NCBI RefSeq assembly: GCF_901521055.1
Contig: NZ_CABEGA010000035.1
Span: 1 to 47,772, forward strand
Direction of reading: 5' to 3'
From: Cellulomonas hominis
GTDB lineage: Bacteria; Actinomycetota; Actinomycetes; Actinomycetales; Cellulomonadaceae
DNA length: 47,772 nucleotides
The position numbers were made by a program, and so were the translations under genes. Below the pieces are notes generated by a model. It ran no database searches. It was not told where the DNA came from and saw only the letters and a program-made list of their open reading frames with translations. Shown here one piece after another: positions 37,394 to 45,593 of this stretch (within the stretch, counting starts at the first letter, position 1; each line of letters opens with the position of its first letter).

Positions 37394-39028
37394 ATGACCA
37401 CACCTCCCCGCCGGCGGGACGCCCGCTCGGGCGCCGCGGCCGCCCTCGCCGCCACGACCCTGCTGCTCGGCGCGTGCTCCGGCGGCGCGGGCGGCTCCGG
37501 CGGTGACGGCCCCACGGACGCCGCCGCGTCGGCCGAGCCCGTCGAGGGCGGCGACCTCCGGTTCGCGATCACCGTCGACTCCCGCTGCATCGACCCGCAG
37601 CAGGTCGGCAACAACGACGCGATCGCCGTCGCCCGCCAGACCGTCGCGTCCCTGACCGCCCAGGACCCGGAGTCCGGCGAGATCGTGCCGTGGCTCGCCG
37701 AGAGCTGGGAGGTCGGCGACGACGCGTCGAGCTACACGTTCCACCTGCGGGACGACGCCGTGTACGCCGACGGCACGCCCGTCGACGCCGCGTCGGTGAA
37801 GACGAACTTCGACACGATCGTCGCCCTGGGCGCCACGGCGTCGCTCGGCTCGCAGTACCTGGTCGGGTACGAGGGCACGACGGTCGTCGACGAGCGGACC
37901 GTGACCGTGGACTTCGCCGCCCCGAGCGCGCAGTTCCTGCAGGCGAGCTCGACGTTCTCGCTCGGCCTGCTGTCGCCCGCGTCGGCGACGCTGACGCCCG
38001 AGCAGCGGTGCGCCGGCGACTACGTGGGCTCCGGGCCGTTCGCGGTCGAGTCGTACACGCAGGACCAGGAGGTCGTGCTGTCCAAGGTCGACGGCTACGC
38101 CTGGGGCTCGGCCGCGAACGACCACACCGGCGAGGCCTACCTGGACACCGTGACGTTCCAGGTCATCCCCGAGGCCTCCGTCCGCGCGGGCAGCCTGCAG
38201 TCCGGCCAGATCGACGCGACGGCGGCGATCAACCCCGTCGACCAGGCGCAGTTCGACGGCAACGGGTTCTGGCTCGAGCAGCGCGCCAACCCGGGCGTCG
38301 CGTACCAGCTGTTCCCGAACGAGTCGAGCCCGCTGGCGTCCGACGAGGCCGTCCGCGTCGCCATCTCGAAGGGCATCGACCGGCAGCAGATCGTCGACAC
38401 CGTCCTGACCGAGCGCGACCAGGCCGCGTCCGGCGTGCTGTCCCACTCCACGCCGCTGTTCGAGTCCCTCGCCGACGACCTCGCCTACGACCCCGAGGGT
38501 GCCGAGCAGCTGCTGGACGACGCCGGCTGGGAGGTCGGCGACGACGGCGTCCGCGAGAAGGACGGCCAGCGGCTGTCCACCACGGTGACGTTCTGGCAGG
38601 ACCCCGCGCCGCTCGAGCTGGTGCAGCAGCAGCTCCGGCAGATCGGCGTCGACCTGCAGCTCCAGCACGTGGAGATCGCGGAGTCCACGGCGATCAAGGC
38701 CGACGGGGACTTCGACTTCGACTACTACAACCTCACCCGGTCCGACCCGGACGTGCTCCGGACCGTGTTCTCCGCGAACGCCCGCAACATCAACAAGCGG
38801 GCTCCGGAGGAGGTCGACGACCTGCTCGACCGGTCCGCCGCCGCCACCGACCCCGCCGAGCGCGAGGAGCTGGTCACCGAGGCGTCGCGGCTGCTGATCG
38901 AGCACGGCCACGCCATCCCGGTGTACGAGCTGTCGACCACGATCGCCGCCGCGGAGCATGTGCACGGCCTGACGTTCGAGGGCTCCAGCCGGCTGGACTT
39001 CTACGACGCGTGGGTCGACGCCCGCTGA
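37394..39028 (+). CDS. Peptide/nickel-type ABC transporter substrate-binding lipoprotein
   Basis: Family 5 (DppA/OppA) binding protein, 544 residues. Lipobox LLLGAC (Cys28). Family motifs: GGDLRFAITVDSRCIDPQQVG, PWLAESWEVGDDASSYTFHLRDDAVYADGTPVDAASVKTNF, GSGPFAVESYTQDQEVVLSKVDGYAWG, RVAISKGIDRQQIVDTVL and the LLDDAGWEVGDDGVREKDG block. Ligands in this family range from peptides to glutathione and metal chelates; the riboswitch suggests a sulfur compound. AGGAGC ribosome binding site before ATG at 37394. First gene of a four-gene importer operon. Confidence 0.92.
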   Translation: MTTPPRRRDARSGAAAALAATTLLLGACSGGAGGSGGDGPTDAAASAEPVEGGDLRFAITVDSRCIDPQQVGNNDAIAVARQTVASLTAQDPESGEIVPWLAESWEVGDDASSYTFHLRDDAVYADGTPVDAASVKTNFDTIVALGATASLGSQYLVGYEGTTVVDERTVTVDFAAPSAQFLQASSTFSLGLLSPASATLTPEQRCAGDYVGSGPFAVESYTQDQEVVLSKVDGYAWGSAANDHTGEAYLDTVTFQVIPEASVRAGSLQSGQIDATAAINPVDQAQFDGNGFWLEQRANPGVAYQLFPNESSPLASDEAVRVAISKGIDRQQIVDTVLTERDQAASGVLSHSTPLFESLADDLAYDPEGAEQLLDDAGWEVGDDGVREKDGQRLSTTVTFWQDPAPLELVQQQLRQIGVDLQLQHVEIAESTAIKADGDFDFDYYNLTRSDPDVLRTVFSANARNINKRAPEEVDDLLDRSAAATDPAEREELVTEASRLLIEHGHAIPVYELSTTIAAAEHVHGLTFEGSSRLDFYDAWVDAR

Positions 39029-39987
39029 TGGCCCGGTACCTCCTGCGGCGCGCCGCCCAGGGCCTGCTCGTGCTCTGGGCGGCGTTCACCCTCGCGTTCT
39101 TCGTCCTCTACCTGCTGCCCAGCGACCCCGCCGCGCTCGCGGCCGGCGCCGGCGGCGAGGTGCAGGACGTCGACCCGGCGCTGCTCGACGACCTGCGCGC
39201 GCAGTACGGCCTGGACCGGCCCGTGCTCGTGCAGTACGCCGACGCGCTGTGGCGGGCCCTGCGGCTGGACTTCGGGGCCTCGTACCAGTCGGGCGCACCG
39301 GCGGGGACGCTCGTCGCCCAGGCGCTGCCGGAGACCCTGAAGCTGACGGGTGCCGCGCTGGCGCTCGCGGTGATCGGCGGCACCGTGCTCGCCGTCGCCT
39401 CGGTGCTGCCGCGCAGCCGGGCGCTGCGCCAGGCGCTGTCGGCGCTGCCGCCGCTCGGGGTCGCGCTGCCCACGTTCTTCGTGGGCCTCGTGCTGCTGCA
39501 GCTGGTGTCGTTCCGGGCGGGGCTGCTGCCGGCGATCGGCAACGACGGGTGGCGCAGCCTGGTGCTGCCCGCCGTCACGCTGGCCGTCCCGCCGGGCGCG
39601 CAGCTCGCCCAGGTGCTGTCCCGCAGCCTGCGCAGCACCCTCGGCGAGCCGTACGTGGAGACCGCACGGGCGAAGGGCGCCGGGCGGCTGCGCGTGCACC
39701 TCGGGCACGCCCTGCGCAACGCGGCCGTCCCCGCCTTCACGATGCTCGGCGTGGTGGTCGGCTCCCTGCTCGGCGGGGCGGTCGTCACGGAGACGGTGTT
39801 CTCGCGCGTCGGGCTGGGGCGGCTCACCGTGCAGTCGGTCGACCAGCAGGACGTGCCGGTGGTCCTCGCCGTCGTGGTGCTGTCCGCGCTGGTGTTCGTG
39901 GTCACCACCCTCCTCGTCGACCTGCTGTACCCGCTGCTCGACCCGCGGATCCAGTCCCGCGGTCGCGTCGGGGCGGTGGCCGCGTGA
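39028..39987 (+). CDS. Peptide-type ABC transporter permease (DppB)
   Basis: 319-residue permease with six membrane helices. N-terminal MARYLLRRAAQGLLVLWAAFTLAFFVLYLLPSDP, EAA-loop region TLGEPYVETARAKGAGRLRVHLGHALRNA, and the GSLLGGAVVTETVFSRVGLGRL and LVDLLYPLLDPRI motifs are diagnostic of DppB-type subunits. The ATG overlaps the stop of the binding-protein gene (TGATG). The extracellular loop QDVDPALLDDLRAQYGLDRPVLVQY is intact. Confidence 0.94.
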   Translation: MARYLLRRAAQGLLVLWAAFTLAFFVLYLLPSDPAALAAGAGGEVQDVDPALLDDLRAQYGLDRPVLVQYADALWRALRLDFGASYQSGAPAGTLVAQALPETLKLTGAALALAVIGGTVLAVASVLPRSRALRQALSALPPLGVALPTFFVGLVLLQLVSFRAGLLPAIGNDGWRSLVLPAVTLAVPPGAQLAQVLSRSLRSTLGEPYVETARAKGAGRLRVHLGHALRNAAVPAFTMLGVVVGSLLGGAVVTETVFSRVGLGRLTVQSVDQQDVPVVLAVVVLSALVFVVTTLLVDLLYPLLDPRIQSRGRVGAVAA

Positions 39988-40931
39988 GCGCCGCCGTGTC
40001 CGGCCCGCTCGCGCGGACGCCGGACGAGATCGAGATCACCGACCGCGAGGACGCCCGGTCGATCCTGCGCCACGGCCGGGTGCGCGGGGCCGGGTCCACC
40101 GGCCCGCGGGTCGCGCGGGCCGCCCGGTACCTGGTCCGACGGCCCGGGCTGGTGCTCGCCGGCCTGGTGCTGCTGCTCGTCGCCGCGTGGGCGGTCGCAC
40201 CCGGGGTGTTCGCGTCCGGCGACCCCCTGACGGGGGTGCCCGAGGACCGGTTGCAGCCGCCGTCCGCCGCGCACCTGCTCGGCACCGACCACCTCGGTCG
40301 CGACGTCTGGACCCGCGTCGTGCACGGCGCCTCGCTGTCCCTGCGGACGACGACGCTCGCGGTCGCGGTCGGCCTGGTCGTGGGCTCGCTGCTCGGGCTG
40401 CTCGCGGGGTTCCTGCGGGGGTGGGTGGACGACGTGGTGGGCCGGCTGGTCGACGTCCTGCTCGCGGTGCCCAGCATCCTGCTGTCGCTGGCGATCATCA
40501 CGGCGCTGGGCACCGGGGCCGCGAAGATTGCCGTCGCGGTCGGCATCGGCGCGGTCGCGACGTTCGCGCGGGTGATGCGCGCCGAGGTGCTGCGCACGTC
40601 CACCTCGGTCTACGTCGAGGCGGCGCGGGCGTCCGGGTCGCGGTGGTACGCGGTGCTGCTCCGGCACGTGCTGCCGAACTCGTCCGGGCCGGTGCTGGCG
40701 CTCGTCGCGCTGGAGCTCGGCGCGGCGGTGCTCGCCGTGTCCGCGCTGAGCTTTCTCGGCTACGGCACGCCGCCGCCCACCCCGGAGTGGGGGTCGCTGG
40801 TCTCCGGCGGCCGCGACTTCCTCGCCACCGCCTGGTGGCTGACCACCCTGCCCGGGCTCGTGATCGTCGCGGTGGTGCTGGCCGCCAACCGCGTGGCGCG
40901 GGCCCTCGAGACGACGGGAGACGACCAGTGA
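39984..40931 (+). CDS. Peptide-type ABC transporter permease (DppC)
   Basis: 315-residue permease, DppC type. It has an extended N-terminus (about 55 residues, ITDREDARSILRH), then PGLVLAGLVLLLVAAWAVAP, HLLGTDHLGRDVWTRVVHGASLSL (strong DppC signature), the EAA loop TSVYVEAARASGSRWYAVLLRHVLPN, and LSFLGYGTPPPTPEWGSLV. GTG start overlaps the stop of the first permease (GTGA). Confidence 0.94.
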   Translation: MSAAVSGPLARTPDEIEITDREDARSILRHGRVRGAGSTGPRVARAARYLVRRPGLVLAGLVLLLVAAWAVAPGVFASGDPLTGVPEDRLQPPSAAHLLGTDHLGRDVWTRVVHGASLSLRTTTLAVAVGLVVGSLLGLLAGFLRGWVDDVVGRLVDVLLAVPSILLSLAIITALGTGAAKIAVAVGIGAVATFARVMRAEVLRTSTSVYVEAARASGSRWYAVLLRHVLPNSSGPVLALVALELGAAVLAVSALSFLGYGTPPPTPEWGSLVSGGRDFLATAWWLTTLPGLVIVAVVLAANRVARALETTGDDQ

Positions 40932-42613
40932 CGCAGGAGGACCGGGGCACGGAGCCCGTGCTCGAGGTGCGCGGGCTGGAGGTCGCGTACCGGACGGCCG
41001 GCGGCGGGACCTACCGCGCCGTGCGGGGGGTCGACCTCACGGTCCGCGCCGGCGAGGTCGTCGCGCTGGTGGGGGAGTCCGGGTCCGGCAAGAGCACCAC
41101 CGCGCACGCGGCGCTGCACCTGCTGGCCCGGGGCGGCGCCGTCACCGGCGGCACCGTGGGGCTCGCCGGCCGGGTCGTCTCGCGGCTGACCGACAAGGAG
41201 CTGCAGGCGGTGCGCGGCCGCGAGGTCGGGCTGGTGCCCCAGGACCCGACCGTCTCGCTCAACCCGGTGCAGCGCGTCGGCGACCAGGTCGCGGAGGTGC
41301 TCGTGATCCACGGGCTCGCCCGGCGGGCCGAGGCGCGCCGCCGCGCGGTCGAGCTGCTGCGGCGCGCCGGCATCGACGACCCCGCCGCCCGCGCCCGCCA
41401 GTACCCGCACCAGCTGTCCGGGGGGATGCGCCAGCGGGTGCTCATCGCCGTCGCGATCGCCGCCGGGCCGCGCCTGCTCGTCGCCGACGAGCCCACCAGC
41501 GCCCTCGACGTCACGGTGCAGCGGCGGATCCTCGACCACCTGGAGCAGCTGGTCCGCGAGCAGGGCACGGCGCTGCTGCTCATCACGCACGACCTCGGCG
41601 TCGCGGCCGACCGCGCCGACCGGATCGTCGTGCTCGAGCAGGGCGTGGTGGTGGAGGAGGGCACCGCGGAGGAGGTGCTGCACGCGCCGCAGCACCCGTA
41701 CACGCAGGCGCTCATCGCGGCGGCCCCGAGCCTCGCGAGCGAGCGGCTCGTCGCGCCGGCGTCGGTGCCCGTGCCCGCGGCGGTGCCCGTGCCCGCGGCG
41801 GCACCCGGGGACGGCGTCCCGGTGCTCGAGCTCGCCGACGTGCGCAAGGCGTTCCCGCTGCCGCGCGGCGCCGCGTCCCGCGAGGTGCTCGCGGTCGACG
41901 GCGTCAGCCTGCGCGTCCAGCGCGGCCGCACCTACGCCCTCGTCGGCGAGTCCGGGTCGGGCAAGAGCACCACCGCGCGGCTCGCGCTCCGCCTGGAGCA
42001 CCCGTCGTCCGGCCGCGTGCTGTTCCGGGGCCAGGACATCACCGCGACGCGCGGCGAGGCCCTGCGGCGGCTCCGGCGCGGGTTCCAGGTCGTCTACCAG
42101 AGCCCGTACGCGTCGCTCGACCCGCGGTTCACCGTCGAGCAGGTGATCACCGAGCCCCTGCGCGCCTACGGGATCGGCGCCCGCGCCGAGCGGTCCGCGC
42201 GGGCACGCGAGCTCGTCGAGGACGTCGCGCTGCCCCCCGACGTGCTGCGGCGCAGCCCCCGCGAGCTCTCCGGCGGGCAGCGGCAGCGCGTCGCGATCGC
42301 CCGGGCGCTGGCGCTGCGGCCGGACCTGGTCGTGCTCGACGAGCCGGTGTCCGCGCTCGACGTGTCCGTCCAGGCGCAGATCCTCCAGCTCCTGGTGCGG
42401 CTGCAGGCCGAGCACGGCCTGACGTACCTGTTCATCTCGCACGACCTCGCGGTGGTCCGGCAGGTCGCCGACGAGGTCGGGGTTCTGCACCACGGGCGGC
42501 TCGTGGAGCAGGGCACCGCGGAGCAGATCCTGCTCGACCCGCAGGAGGAGTACACGCGGGAGCTCGTCGCGGCGATCCCCGGCGGGCGGGTGCGTGCGGC
42601 GGTGGCGGGGTGA
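40928..42613 (+). CDS. Fused dual ATPase subunit of the peptide-type ABC transporter (DppD-DppF)
   Basis: Two ATPase domains in one chain of 561 residues. First: GESGSGKST (Walker A), [39 protein letters not shown]. Second (from about residue 300): [46 protein letters not shown], followed by [20 protein letters not shown]. The linker contains a short perfect repeat ([14 protein letters not shown]). Each half alone normally has an oligopeptide-binding C-terminal piece; the first half is trimmed. GTG overlaps the previous stop. Completes the importer. Confidence 0.95.
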   Translation: MTQEDRGTEPVLEVRGLEVAYRTAGGGTYRAVRGVDLTVRAGEVVALVGESGSGKSTTAHAALHLLARGGAVTGGTVGLAGRVVSRLTDKELQAVRGREVGLVPQDPTVSLNPVQRVGDQVAEVLVIHGLARRAEARRRAVELLRRAGIDDPAARARQYPHQLSGGMRQRVLIAVAIAAGPRLLVADEPTSALDVTVQRRILDHLEQLVREQGTALLLITHDLGVAADRADRIVVLEQGVVVEEGTAEEVLHAPQHPYTQALIAAAPSLASERLVAPASVPVPAAVPVPAAAPGDGVPVLELADVRKAFPLPRGAASREVLAVDGVSLRVQRGRTYALVGESGSGKSTTARLALRLEHPSSGRVLFRGQDITATRGEALRRLRRGFQVVYQSPYASLDPRFTVEQVITEPLRAYGIGARAERSARARELVEDVALPPDVLRRSPRELSGGQRQRVAIARALALRPDLVVLDEPVSALDVSVQAQILQLLVRLQAEHGLTYLFISHDLAVVRQVADEVGVLHHGRLVEQGTAEQILLDPQEEYTRELVAAIPGGRVRAAVAG

Positions 42614-42703
42614 GTGGCCAGGTGCCGGACGTAGACTGGCAGCAGCCCGGTATCGAGGACCTCTCCGTGAGGCGACGACCCGGATCCAGCATCGGAGGGC
42701 ATC

Positions 42704-43207
42704 ATGCCCGTCCAGCCCGTTTCCCCCTCCACCTCCGTACGCACCGGTGAACCGGTCGTGCCCGGGGCTCGTGCCGCAGCCGATGCGGCCGCCACCGGCG
42801 ACGACACGCTGCGGCTCGCGTCGATCCTGGTCAGCGGGCTGCCCGCGATGCTGGGGACCGACGACGAGCCGACGACGTACACGGTTCCGGTCGTGTTCAC
42901 CCGCCAGGTGACCCACCCCGAGAAGACGGCGATCGAGGGGCGCGACAGCACGCACCGGCTCGCCGAGCGCGGCTACCCGCGGGTGACGCTCAAGGTCTCC
43001 GACCGGCGCCTGCTGATCGGGAACACCACCCTGGGCCAGCTGCGTGACGGCCTGGCTCACGAGCTCGTCGCCCTGCTCGGCGACATCGACGGCGACCTGA
43101 GAGAGCAGCGCGGCCGGGACGACGCCGAGGCCGTCGTGCGCGAGTCCGCGGCCGCCGACCGTGCGGCGAGCGTCCAGCACCTCGTCGAGGAGATCCGGTT
43201 CGTCTAG
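42704..43207 (+). CDS. Hypothetical protein of unknown family
   Basis: 167-residue soluble protein, no signal peptide or membrane segment. Conserved-looking parts are TLRLASILVSGLPAMLGTDDEPTTYTVPVVFTRQVTHPEKTAIEGRDSTHRLAERGYPRVTLKVSDRRLLIGNTTLGQLRDGLAHELVALLGDID; the C-terminal third is charged and helical. I do not recognise the family. ATG at 42704, following AGGGC weakly. Codon usage is like that of its neighbours. Confidence 0.65.
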   Translation: MPVQPVSPSTSVRTGEPVVPGARAAADAAATGDDTLRLASILVSGLPAMLGTDDEPTTYTVPVVFTRQVTHPEKTAIEGRDSTHRLAERGYPRVTLKVSDRRLLIGNTTLGQLRDGLAHELVALLGDIDGDLREQRGRDDAEAVVRESAAADRAASVQHLVEEIRFV

Positions 43208-43289
43208 CGGCAGGCGGTCGATCCTGCACGGCAGCGAGCCGGTTCCTGCAAACCGTGGTCGAGGGCGAGGCCCCGCATACGCTGCGGTC

Positions 43290-43562
43290 ATGGGCGCAGA
43301 GCAGCTGAGCTTCCGGACGACGATCGGTGTCGAGGTCAAGGGCGAGACCTGGAGCTGTGTCGCGATCCCCGACTCCGCGGAGTTCTTCGGCACCGGGCGG
43401 ACGGTCCGGGTCGACGCCGCCGTCGACGACGTGCTGCTGGAGGACGTCGGCGCGATGGTGACCGGGACCGGCGGGCACATGGTGTCGCTCAGCGCCAAGG
43501 TCCGAAAGGCGCTCGGCAAGGACGTCGGCGACACCGTCGACGTGACCATCACCCCGAGGTAG
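43290..43562 (+). CDS. DUF1905-type small protein
   Basis: 90-residue beta-rich protein of the DUF1905 type: LSFRTTIGVEVKGETWSCVAIPDSAEFFGTGRTVRVDAAVDD, GAMVTGTGGHMVSLSAKVRKALGKDVGDTVDVTI. The last part is a conserved element (LSAKVRKALGKxxGDxVxV). Function unknown; often fused to or near YdeI-like proteins. ATG at 43290 with TACGCT seven bases upstream suggests a leaderless transcript. Confidence 0.85.
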   Translation: MGAEQLSFRTTIGVEVKGETWSCVAIPDSAEFFGTGRTVRVDAAVDDVLLEDVGAMVTGTGGHMVSLSAKVRKALGKDVGDTVDVTITPR

Positions 43563-43653
43563 CCCCAGCCGGGTGTCGCACCGGTCGAGCCGCGGCAGGG
43601 CCAGGGGCCGGCCCCGTGGTGCTCCGGCGCAGGGTCGGGCCTCGCGCGGTGGG

Positions 43654-43726
43654 TGCCCCCAGCAGGACTCGAACCTGCAACCGACGGATTAGAAGGCCGT
43701 TGCTCTATCCATTGAGCTATGGAGGC
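43654..43726 (-). tRNA. tRNA-Arg (anticodon TCT)
   Basis: 73-nt tRNA. Acceptor GCCTCCA pairs with TGGGGGC (one G-T pair), discriminator A. Anticodon loop CTTCTAA with anticodon TCT (AGA codons); T-arm GCAGG-TTCGAGT-CCTGC. CCA is not encoded. Confidence 0.95.
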
Positions 43727-43901
43727 GCGTCCGGGGCGGCCTCGCGCGGCACGGTGCCCGTCCGGCGCACCAGCCTACGCGGCCGGGGCTCCCCGGTGCC
43801 GCCCTGCCCGGCCGGCCCGCGCGCTGCCCGGCCGGATTCCCGCGCAGGTCACACGGCGCGTAGGTTTGGCCGCCGTCCCCCGGACGGGCGAGGATGAGGC
43901 C

Positions 43902-45593
43902 GTGAGCGCGCAGGCGGAGAGCACGGCCGCGAGGGAGGTCCTCGACCGGCCGCTCGCCGCCACGTCCCTGCTGGACGCGCTCACCGACCTGCTGCGTGAC
44001 GTGCGGGCCACCGGCTTCCCGCTGGAGGTGCCCGGGGTCACGGCGGACCGCGCTTCGCGGACCCGCCTGGTGGACCAGCTCGCCGACCACCTGGTGCCGC
44101 GGCTGCGCCGGCTGTCCGCACCCGCGATCGTCGTGGTGGCCGGCTCCACGGGGGCGGGCAAGTCGACCCTCGTGAACTCCCTGGTCGGCACGGAGGTGAG
44201 CGTCGCCGGGGTGCTGCGCCCGACCACCCGCCGGCCGGTGCTGGTGCACCACCCCGAGGACGCGGAGCTGGTCCGGGAGCACCCCGTCACCGACGCGGTC
44301 GCGGTCGTCGAGTCCGACCGGGTGCCGCGCGGCATCGCGCTGATGGACGCCCCGGACCTGGACTCCGTCGAGGAGGGCAACCGCCGGGCCGCGCACCGGC
44401 TGCTCGAGGCCGCGGACCTGTGGCTGTTCGTGACGACCGCCGCCCGGTACGGCGACGCGCTGCCGTGGCGGGTGCTGAGCGGGGCGCGGGAGCGCGGCGC
44501 GTCGGTCGCGATGGTCCTCAACCGGGTCGACCCGGCGTCGCTGCCGACCGTGCGGGGCGACCTGCTGGAGCGGCTGCGCGGGCACGACATGCAGGGCTCG
44601 CCGCTGTTCGTGGTCCCCGACCTGGGCCCGCACGAGGGGCCGCTGGACGCCGCGCTGATCGCACCGATCACCCGGTGGCTGACGATGCTCGCCGGCCCGG
44701 ACCGCGCGCGGACCGTCGTCGCCCGCACCCTGCGCGGTTCGCTGGCCGCGCTGCGGCCCTGGGTGGACGAGCTCGCCGAGGCCGTCGAGCGGCAGGCCGC
44801 CGCCGCCGCGACCATCCGCTCGCTGCTGGCCGACGCCACGCGCGAGCCCGCCGAGGACGCCCGCCGGACCGTCCGCCGCGGCGCCGTCGCCCAGGGCGCC
44901 GCGCAGGCGCGGTGGGCCGAGCTCACCGCCCCCGGCGGCCCGCTGGCCGGGGTCGTGCGCGGCTCCGGCCGGGTGGACCGCTCGCGGCGCGCGGGCCGGG
45001 ACCGTGGCGCCGCCGTGCTGCCGCTCGTGCAGGACCTCGTGTCGTCGGCGTCCTCCACCCTCGCCGCCGTGGGTGCCGCCACCGAGCGGGCGCTCCGGGA
45101 CGCCCTCGCGGCCGGGCCCGCGGGCGCTCCCTCCGCGGCGTCGCTGTGGTCGGCGACCGACCGCGCCGCCGACCGGCCGCGAGAGGTCGAGCGCGCCGCG
45201 CGGGACTGGGTCGGGGGCGCCGTCGAGGTGCTGACCGGGACCACGCCGAGCCCCGTGCAGGCCGGTGCCGACCGGGCGGCCCGACGCGCCGCCGCCACGG
45301 CCGCGAAGCGTGCGGCCGCTGCCCAGCGCGCGCTCGGCGACGAGGGTCTCGCGGCGCTGGCGCTCGCGGCCGCCGCGGGGCTGGAGGCCGCCGAGCGGAT
45401 GCTCGTGGACCTGCTGGGGGAGCGCGGCACCCGGGCCGTCGGGACGCTGCGGGGCGGGCTCGTCGAGCACGCCGCCGCCCAGGCCGACCGCGAGGGCGCC
45501 GCGGCCGCCGCGGTGCTCGACCGGCCGGAGCTCGCCCCGGACGCCGCGTCGCTGCTGCGGCTCCGCCTCGCCGTGATCAAGGGGCTGACGTGA
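43902..45593 (+). CDS. Large GTPase (dynamin/Era-like), first of a pair
   Basis: 563-residue P-loop GTPase. G1 is GSTGAGKST (81-89), G2-like Thr in LRPTTRRP, G3 is DAPD (149-152; usual form DxxG), G4 is NRVD (207-210). C-terminal 350 residues are Ala/Arg-rich and helical without membrane segments, resembling a dynamin-like stalk. GTG at 43902. Its stop overlaps the next GTPase gene (GTGA), which suggests a functional pair, as for other bacterial dynamin-like pairs (for example DynA/DynB in Streptomyces). Exact role unknown. Confidence 0.85.
   Translation: MSAQAESTAAREVLDRPLAATSLLDALTDLLRDVRATGFPLEVPGVTADRASRTRLVDQLADHLVPRLRRLSAPAIVVVAGSTGAGKSTLVNSLVGTEVSVAGVLRPTTRRPVLVHHPEDAELVREHPVTDAVAVVESDRVPRGIALMDAPDLDSVEEGNRRAAHRLLEAADLWLFVTTAARYGDALPWRVLSGARERGASVAMVLNRVDPASLPTVRGDLLERLRGHDMQGSPLFVVPDLGPHEGPLDAALIAPITRWLTMLAGPDRARTVVARTLRGSLAALRPWVDELAEAVERQAAAAATIRSLLADATREPAEDARRTVRRGAVAQGAAQARWAELTAPGGPLAGVVRGSGRVDRSRRAGRDRGAAVLPLVQDLVSSASSTLAAVGAATERALRDALAAGPAGAPSAASLWSATDRAADRPREVERAARDWVGGAVEVLTGTTPSPVQAGADRAARRAAATAAKRAAAAQRALGDEGLAALALAAAAGLEAAERMLVDLLGERGTRAVGTLRGGLVEHAAAQADREGAAAAAVLDRPELAPDAASLLRLRLAVIKGLT

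Noticed and set aside
34292..38965. Very long minus-strand open frame (over 1500 codons) opposite the LLM and binding-protein genes
   Set aside because: It is the antisense of clearly coding plus-strand genes; high GC leaves antisense frames open. The translation is Arg/Gly/Pro/Val-rich without any domain.
41760..41810. Repeat in the fused ATPase gene as a possible recombination or rearrangement site
   Set aside because: It is an in-frame VPVPAA linker repeat between the two ATPase halves and both halves are intact.
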